A DNA stretch of 64,000 nt, from contig JAJQJQ010000009.1 of assembly GCA_028622995.1 (NCBI GenBank), forward strand, positions 2,976,001 through 3,040,000. Reading direction: 5' to 3'. This document shows positions 57,801 through 64,000 of this stretch, piece after piece (position 1 is the first letter of the stretch; each line of letters starts with the position of its first letter). Both the position numbers and the translations under genes were made by a program. The notes beneath the pieces are model-generated. The model searched no databases, was not told the origin of the DNA, and saw only the letters and a list, made by a program, of their open reading frames with translations. This DNA comes from Panagrolaimus kolymaensis. Taxonomy: Eukaryota > Nematoda > Chromadorea > Rhabditida > Panagrolaimidae.

Positions 57801-60475
57801 TAAATTAAAGTCAAAAGGATAATTTCAAAAATTCAATGAAGCATAAAAAAAGGGATTTTTTGTAAATAAAAAAAAGTTTATTGGATTAAAAATAGGGCAT
57901 AATTTGAAATAAAAAAGTTGGATAATTAATAGCAAAAAAATTAATTATAGACAGTTGGGTCAAATACCGTTCATGAAACTTCTCAATTTGTTTCACATGC
58001 AATTGGACATATTCTTGGAATAGATCATGATTCAGCTGATTGCCTTTGCGCTAATCAACAACAATGTATTATGAGTCGGAGTCAGAGGTAATTTTTATTT
58101 TTGTTCTTCCGAAAACCTTTTTTATTTTTAGCACTTCTGGTTCCAATTTCCTATGGCAATTTTCAAAGTGTAGTGTAGCTCGAATGCATAGTGTCCTTCA
58201 ATCTGGCCACGTTCAATGCCTTCTAAATCGCCCCTTTCAAGAATCTCGATTACATCAATGTGGAAATGGAGTAGTTGATGGAGATGAAGAATGTGATTGT
58301 GGACCCAGGAATGAATGCTTTGATCCATGTTGCGATCCTTTAACTTGTACCTTGCGTGCCCATGCTCAATGTGCCTCCCATCAAAGTTGTTGTCATCGAT
58401 GTGAATTAAAAAAGTCAGGAACCCCTTGTCGCGAATCTCGTTCAAGTTGTGATGTGCCAGAATTTTGTGATGGTGAATCGGGTGATTGCCCGGCCGATGG
58501 ATATTTGGTGGATGGAATTCTTTGTGGAATTAAAGGTCAATGTTGGAAAGGAAATTGCTCAGACCCGGAGCAACAATGCAAAGCTCTTTGGGGTTCGGAT
58601 GCTCATGCCGCTGAAGAACCTTGTTATGATTACAATGAAAAAGGTTTAGAATATGGAAATTGTGGTCGCAATCGAAATGGCGACTTTAATAAATGCGAAC
58701 CCGAAAATAAAAAATGTGGAACTTTACATTGTCGCAACGGGGTTAATTTACCTTTGGATTCTTCTTTGACGTCCTTCAATTTTCAATTTGCATTCGATGG
58801 AAAACATGTTCAATGTAAAGCCATCACCAATACTGTGGTGGGTTTGGTGGCAGATGGAACAAATTGCGGAACAGGAAGTATTTGTATTCAAGGCGTTTGT
58901 TTACCTTTGGTTCAAGTCTCTCCACCTGTTCATTGTCCAAGCAATAATTTAGCTTTACAATGTTCAGGACATGGGGTAAGTGAAATAAATATTTTAATTT
59001 TATAGTTTAAATTATATGCAAATTTTTCAAAAAAATCTAAATTTGGAAGATACTTTCTTTTTTACTAAAAAATTTAAAAACCGATTTTTTGGAAATTTTC
59101 TTTATTGAAAAAACCATTAAAAAATTATTTATGAATGTTCTTATTTATATTTTTTTTCTAGGATTGCACGACCACTCAAAAATGCATTTGTTATGATGGA
59201 TGGATGGGAATTGCATGTGATACAAGATCCAATACTTCAAGAAGAATTATTTTTGCAACTACCCCATCAAATTCAGGGGACTTAAGCTTTTCTTCATTTA
59301 ATGGACGAACAATAGAAACCACAACTTTATTAATGATTTTATTGGTTGTTGGAGTCTTTTTGTTATTATTACTCGTATGCTTGTTAATATTTTATCGACG
59401 TAAAAGTTCCACGGAATATAGCGTTCCAATTGGAGGGGATAAAATTGATGAAAGTTATCAAGAAGATAATAATAGAGTTATCAAATTTGGATCTATGCCT
59501 AGTTATCGGTTAGTTTCTTTTAAAATTAAATTTAGCTTCATTTTTTTGAAAAAAGCATTTCAAAAAATATTAAAAATTTTAAATTATTTAAAAGTTTTTT
59601 ATTTTTCAGTGATGACAAACGAAAACAAAAGAAAAATAAGCGAGTTTATGATGCTCTAAATCGAATAAATGAAGTTGATGAGCGAGAAACATCTTCACTA
59701 AAATCAAAAGAATCTAATTCAGTCGCAAGCGTTCCATCTCACGCAGCTGAAAGCATTCATTTCCCTGAAGCTCAAGATCATTATAACCCCAATGGCGGAA
59801 TATTAAAAAATCCTCGAATGCCAAGATTTTATGATACCGAAGCCATTTATGCTCAATCTGTGATACCTAATGCCGGAAATAGTTCACCCGCTCAAAGTGA
59901 TTTCTGTGTAATTCGAAGACATCATCAAACTCCGCATCGAAGTAGCAATTTTGATTTTAATTCTGGGTATGCAACGGATTCAGATTTGCCGCCATTTAAT
60001 TTGGATCGATATGAAAGACACGGGCATGGAAGTAGTTCGATTGGAAGTAATTTATCCTCCAGGGCAGGATCTTCGCATATTCCCGTTCCAGCACTTTTAA
60101 AACTTTCAAGCATCACTCAACTTTTTAATCAACTTCCAAATGAAGAAGAAGAAGAAAATTGTAGTGAACCAGAACTTTTAATTGGAACTGATTCTATCGA
60201 AAAACGAGGTTCGTGTGCTTTAAAAACATTTATAATCGGCTGCTTTTAAAGGAAAACTTTTTCTATCACAAAAATTATTAACTTTTGTTTTTGTAGGACC
60301 TGAACCAATTGGAGATCATAGACCGGATATAAATAATACAAACACTTTCATACCTGATGGCCCACCAGCTTCAGCGGATTCAGGTCATCCAGCAAGCATA
60401 TATGATCCTAGACAATCTCCTCATTTATTTGATGATCAATTTAAATTACATATTGATTCTTCTGGGAACACTTAA
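54832..60475 (+). CDS. unc-71: ADAM-family transmembrane protein with degenerate metalloprotease site (UNC-71/ADM-1-like)
   Basis: Eleven exons with consistent phases: 54832-54916, 55302-55561, 55768-55883, 55936-56245, 56417-56668, 57951-58087, 58132-58975, 59162-59508, 59610-60208 and 60297-60475 are certain (ten listed). The order is signal peptide, prodomain, furin site KRKKRDVT, and a metalloprotease domain starting QTKYIELAIIGD. The zinc site reads HAIGHILGIDHD, so the HExGH Glu is Ala and catalysis is unlikely. Next come a disintegrin domain (CGNGVVDGDEECDCGPRN, CRESRSSCDVPEFCDG), a Cys-rich domain, an EGF-like segment (CTTTQKCICYDGWMGIAC), one TM helix near 59315-59395, and a long Ser/Pro-rich cytoplasmic tail. 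C. elegans UNC-71 is an inactive ADAM acting in axon guidance and sex-myoblast migration, which fits. Vertebrate relatives are ADAM11/22/23. Confidence 0.88.
56669..57950 (+). other. Long intron within the unc-71 metalloprotease domain
   Basis: This 1.28 kb intron splits the metalloprotease domain just before the zinc-site exon and is the longest in the gene. ORFs in it lack coding character. A missed small exon cannot be excluded, but the phase-0 junction on both sides fits direct joining. Confidence 0.6.
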
Positions 60476-61322
60476 TTTTAATTTAATCTTTATTTATTAT
60501 TAATGAAATTGTTGTTCGTCTTTTTGATCTCTCTTTTGATTTTTGATTATTTATAATTTTGTTTATTTTTTTAATAATAAATTTGCCTTTCATTAAACAC
60601 TAGAAGCTCCGCAGGCCTTCGGCCAACGATGTAGCTTGTTTCATTTCAATATAAAAAATGAGTTTTTAATTTTCTATGATCGTGGACAATTAATTCCAAA
60701 ATTAACCTGAGTTAAACGAAGCAAAACCATGCGAAATATTATAGAATCTTATATTATCTTTGAATTCTTTAATGTCAAAGAATTTTTTAAAGGTTTCTTT
60801 GATCCTCCTATTGCTATTGGTTCCATTGATCTCTTCCTTGCTATTGGGGCCTTGGATCCTTTTTTATGTACTTTAATACAATTTCTTCATCATGAGACAA
60901 ACGACCGCTTATCGCCGCTTCATTTTTATGAAATGCAAACGCGTTTCCTTTCCTTGCGCATTCATTCATTTTTTAATGCTAATTTTTTCATTTTCTTTTC
61001 ATTTTTTCCCATGATCGATTTCCGAGCACGAACGAACAATCAAAATTACTAGGAAGGATAAAAAAATCCGAAACTTTTTTACACATTCAGATAGAAAAAA
61101 ATGAAACAATATTTTGCATTAAAAATTTGAAAAACCAGATGCTATAAAGTTCAAAAAAGGCACAAATAATATTTTAATTAAATTTATTTCTTTGAAAACA
61201 AAAAATACTTTAAATGTGTAAACATAAAAGCAAAACCAAAACCCTTTTCTAAACTACAAAAAAATAAACGACAAAAAAAATAAATTTAATACATAAATTC
61301 ATTTTAAAAAAATATAATCAAT
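60476..61322. other. Convergent spacer, unc-71 / acyl-CoA dehydrogenase
   Basis: 847 bp between convergent 3' ends. A short internal similarity is seen at 60800-60860, where CTATTG and a following TTGATC/TTGGATC word recur. No supported gene. Confidence 0.5.
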
Positions 61323-62700
61323 CTATGGAGCCCCAGCTGATCCAGTTTCCATTGCTTTTTGAATAAGAGTCCGTGAAATAACGAGACGTTGAATTTGGGA
61401 AGTGCCTTCATAAATTTGATAAATTTTTGCATCACGATAAAGTTTTTCAGCTGGATATTCAGTATTAAAACCTGCTCCACCAAAGACTTGAATGCAATTG
61501 GAGGCTGCTTGAACAGCGGTATCAGAGGCAAAACATTTGGCAATCGAAGCCATATATGATGAACGAGATTTTTTATCCACATCATTTGCAGCTCGATATG
61601 TGATTAATCGAGCTAATTCAAGGTTGATTGCCATATCAGCGAGCATAAATGAAACGCCTTGATGCTAAAAAATAAAAGTTAGTTTTGAAAACATTTTTCA
61701 AGAAAAGTTTCCAAACCTGAGCAATAGGAACTCCAAAAGTTTTACGTTCAAGAGAATATTTGGTTGCTTCATCCAAAGCTCTCCAAGCTAATCCAACTGC
61801 ACCGGCAGCAACTCCAGGTCGGGTCATATCAAAAGCAGACATAGCTACTTTAAACCCTTCACCTTCTTTTCCAATTACATTTTCTTTTGGAACTTCGACA
61901 TCTTCAAAAGTAACTCCCCGAGTATCAGCACATCGTTGACCCATATTCATTTCTTTTTTACCTCGAGTTATACCAGCTGCATCTCCATCCACGATGAAAG
62001 CGGTAAAAGCTTTGCCCGCTGGAGTTTTGGGGTTTGAGTCGGTTCTGGCAAGAACGAAGAACCAACTAGCAAATCCAGCTCCGGTAATCCACATTTTGCT
62101 TCCATTTATTATATATTTATCTCCTTTCAATTCAGCTCGAGTTTTAACTCCATTTACATCTGAGCCAGCTCCAGCTTCGGTTACGCCATAAGCCTATAAA
62201 TAAAAAACTTTAGAAGCTTAAGATAATTTAGAAAAGCACACGATTGTTTATAAAAAGCTTACTGCGTAATTTTTATGGCTTTCAGTTAACATTCCCAAAT
62301 ATTTTTTCTTTTGTTCATCATTTCCTGAAATATATACTGGAGCAATGGCAAGCGAAGGACCCATAATAGCTAATTGAATTCCCGTGCAACCATAAGATAA
62401 AGCTTCAATAATCATCGCAGTTTCCGCGGTGGTTAATCCAGGTCCACCATATTTTTCAGGAATTTGTGGATGCATTAAACCCATTTCATGAGCTTGCTTA
62501 ACGATATCCCATGGAAATTCTCCAGATTTATCAAACTTTGCTGCATTTGGAACGATTACGTCTTTGGAAAATTGGAGGGCAGCTTGTTGAAATTGTCTTT
62601 GTTGTTCAGTGAATTCAAATGAAAAACTTCGGTTTTGTTGATGTCGTTGAATGGATGAAACTCGGCGACCAAAATGGGATATAATTCGAGAATTCATCAT
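61323..62700 (-). CDS. ACADM: Medium-chain acyl-CoA dehydrogenase, mitochondrial
   Basis: This flavoenzyme performs the first step of fatty-acid beta-oxidation in the mitochondrial matrix. Three exons, 62700-62263, 62193-61717 and 61664-61323, give 418 aa. An Arg-rich presequence ([19 protein letters not shown]) precedes [13 protein letters not shown], the MCAD mature start. Family motifs are [62 protein letters not shown] and [15 protein letters not shown], the last containing the catalytic Glu expected in MCAD. Short-chain dehydrogenases are the alternative, but YGCTGIQ and GQRCADTRG favour medium-chain. Confidence 0.93.
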
Positions 62701-63545
62701 CTTGATTTGTTTCAGTACCTTAATTTATGGACGAATAAATATGAATTTTTGTAAAACGCAAATCAAAATTATAGGAAAATTTTAAATAAAGCGCAAAGTT
62801 TTTTCGGAAGAGTTTTCATATATATAATGGACCAGGAACACACTCCTTATTACCTCAATACTTATCGTTTTAATGGACTTTGATTAGAAAAAAAAAAGAA
62901 AAGTCAAAGAAATGAAAGAGAAAATTCGAGAGATCAAAGTATAAAAAAACAAAGGCTTGATTAAACAAAACTCCACATTTTTATGAGATCATGGATCATG
63001 CAAGTTCGTTCGTAATCAATTTTCAAACAAAAAAAATAAAACATTTGTTCCAAAAAATGACCATCATCGTAGAAACTACACAAAACGTGCACTTTATTTG
63101 AAGAGATAGATGGAAAAAATGCGAGTGGCGAGAAAAATAATAGAATGAAAAAGAGTGGACCATGGACATTTAGAATGGACATTAAAAAAATATACAAAAA
63201 AAGATGAATAAATAAAATATTTACTTTAGTTTTTTTATCATTAGTTTTAATCATTAGATGATCACAAACTTCATTTTCTAATATTTTATACATATACTTC
63301 TTACCATTATGGTTTGTTTTTAGTAATTAAAATGAAAAAAAGGCACATATTAGTGGCAACGGAGGAATGAAAGACAATTATCATTAACTGGAAAAAATTG
63401 TTGGGTAACTGATTTGTTAATAATTCATGAAATTAGAGAACAATTCAATTTATTAATTCCAAAAATGGTCAGATGCAATAAAATTTGGATTTTTTTGGAT
63501 TGCGAAATATAACAAAAAAATTTTGAATTATTAGCAAAGCTAGAA
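62701..63545. other. Intergenic region with possible upstream remnant
   Basis: Mostly A/T-rich non-coding DNA. From about 63348 to 63509 one frame is open and is continuous with the next gene's frame except for a TAA at 63510-63512. It may be an unrecognised exon or a remnant. Confidence 0.4.
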
Positions 63546-64000
63546 ATGTTGAAAGATTTTGATGTTGGCAAAATTCTTGATGATAAAGGAAATGTTATCC
63601 CTCTCGAAAAGGCTTTAGCTTGTTTAACAAATCTTGAAAAAATCAAGTAAGTTTTTCAATACAAAACAAAAATATTTTTCTAAATCGTTATTTGGAAATA
63701 AAATGAGAATATTATTTCAAAAGTGTCTTAAATTTTATATATCGAAAACAATTAGCAAATATTTTAGAATTGGGCCTTGTCATATTACCTCTAAAACATT
63801 AAATATTTTGTCAGACTTACCATGGAAGAATAAGCTTACATCTTTATATCTTACTTCAATTGATGCAGTTTTTGATCCAAAATTATTTTATAAATTTTTA
63901 CAAGTAATTTTAATATTTTTCTTTTAACATAAAAATAATTTTTAAAATTTTCAGAAAGCATTGGCTCCAAAAGCAGAAGTTCTTGTAGAATTTAATGCTT
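63546..64000 (+). CDS. Unrecognised nematode gene, 3' end beyond the window
   Basis: Three segments join in frame: 63546-63646 (MLKDFDVGKILDDKGNVIPL), 63708-63903 and 63955 to the window end (KALAPKAEVLVEFNA). The donor GTAAGT and the acceptor TTTTCAG support the model; the acceptor before 63708 (ATGAG) is weak. The text looks like the C-terminal part of a fast-evolving nematode family of the F-box-associated kind (short leucine-rich turns such as KNKLTSLYLTSIDAV), but this is a guess. The true start may lie further upstream (see the TAA at 63510). Confidence 0.4.

Noticed and set aside
60729..61052. Plus-strand ORF with a repeated IAIGSID/LAIGALD-like phrase
   Set aside because: The repeat is short and imperfect, with no splice sites or known domain; likely chance within the 3' spacer.
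1..64000. tRNA, rRNA, CRISPR arrays, bacterial operons
   Set aside because: Looked for T-loop GTTCGA-type boxes, rRNA-like G+C islands and spaced direct repeats; none convincing, and the gene structures are clearly eukaryotic.

Overview
This is a nematode nuclear genome window. It is strongly A+T-rich, with many short (about 40-100 bp) GT-AG introns, acceptors mostly ending in a T-run plus TAG, and at least one acceptor directly abutting a start codon, as expected for spliced-leader trans-splicing. Gene content is typical of worms: UNC-79, UNC-71, glycogen synthase, an MLP/CRIP-type LIM protein and Ly6-like surface proteins. I cannot place it below phylum. All gene models below were built by hand from splice sites and reading-frame phase; no alignment was run.

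Layout, 0-17 kb: the 5' half of unc-79 (minus, running off the left edge) has a 25-nt start exon behind a 2.1 kb intron. Next come a calpain-15/SOL-type calpain with a substituted catalytic Asn (minus), a PX-domain pseudokinase of the PXK type (plus), and a compact AGC-like kinase with an N-myristoylation start (minus).

17-30 kb: a 324-aa protein that may carry LOTUS-like winged helices (minus) is followed by a decayed OTU-protease reading frame lying between imperfect inverted repeats with a striking palindrome. Then glycogen synthase (minus, 8 kb) hosts a complete peptide-type GPCR on the same strand inside a 4.8 kb intron.

30-46 kb: a single-pass membrane protein with PY motifs, a four-pass membrane protein, a possible 80-aa secreted peptide, an HMG-box (SOX-like) factor, and an NAA80-type actin N-acetyltransferase. 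The NAA80 3' end has been duplicated together with a Ly6-like gene into a direct tandem. The first Ly6 copy is interrupted in its first exon by a 482-bp terminal-inverted-repeat element. An SLC36-type amino-acid transporter follows.

46-64 kb: an mlp-1-like LIM gene with two phase-compatible alternative second exons, COX5A, the ADAM-family gene unc-71 with a degenerate zinc-binding active site, medium-chain acyl-CoA dehydrogenase, and a partial unrecognised gene at the right edge.

No operon-like clusters, tRNAs, rRNAs or CRISPR arrays were seen. The most unusual items are the TIR insertion inside the duplicated Ly6 gene, the alternative LIM exons, the OTU/palindrome block, and the two proteases (calpain and ADAM) that have lost catalytic residues.
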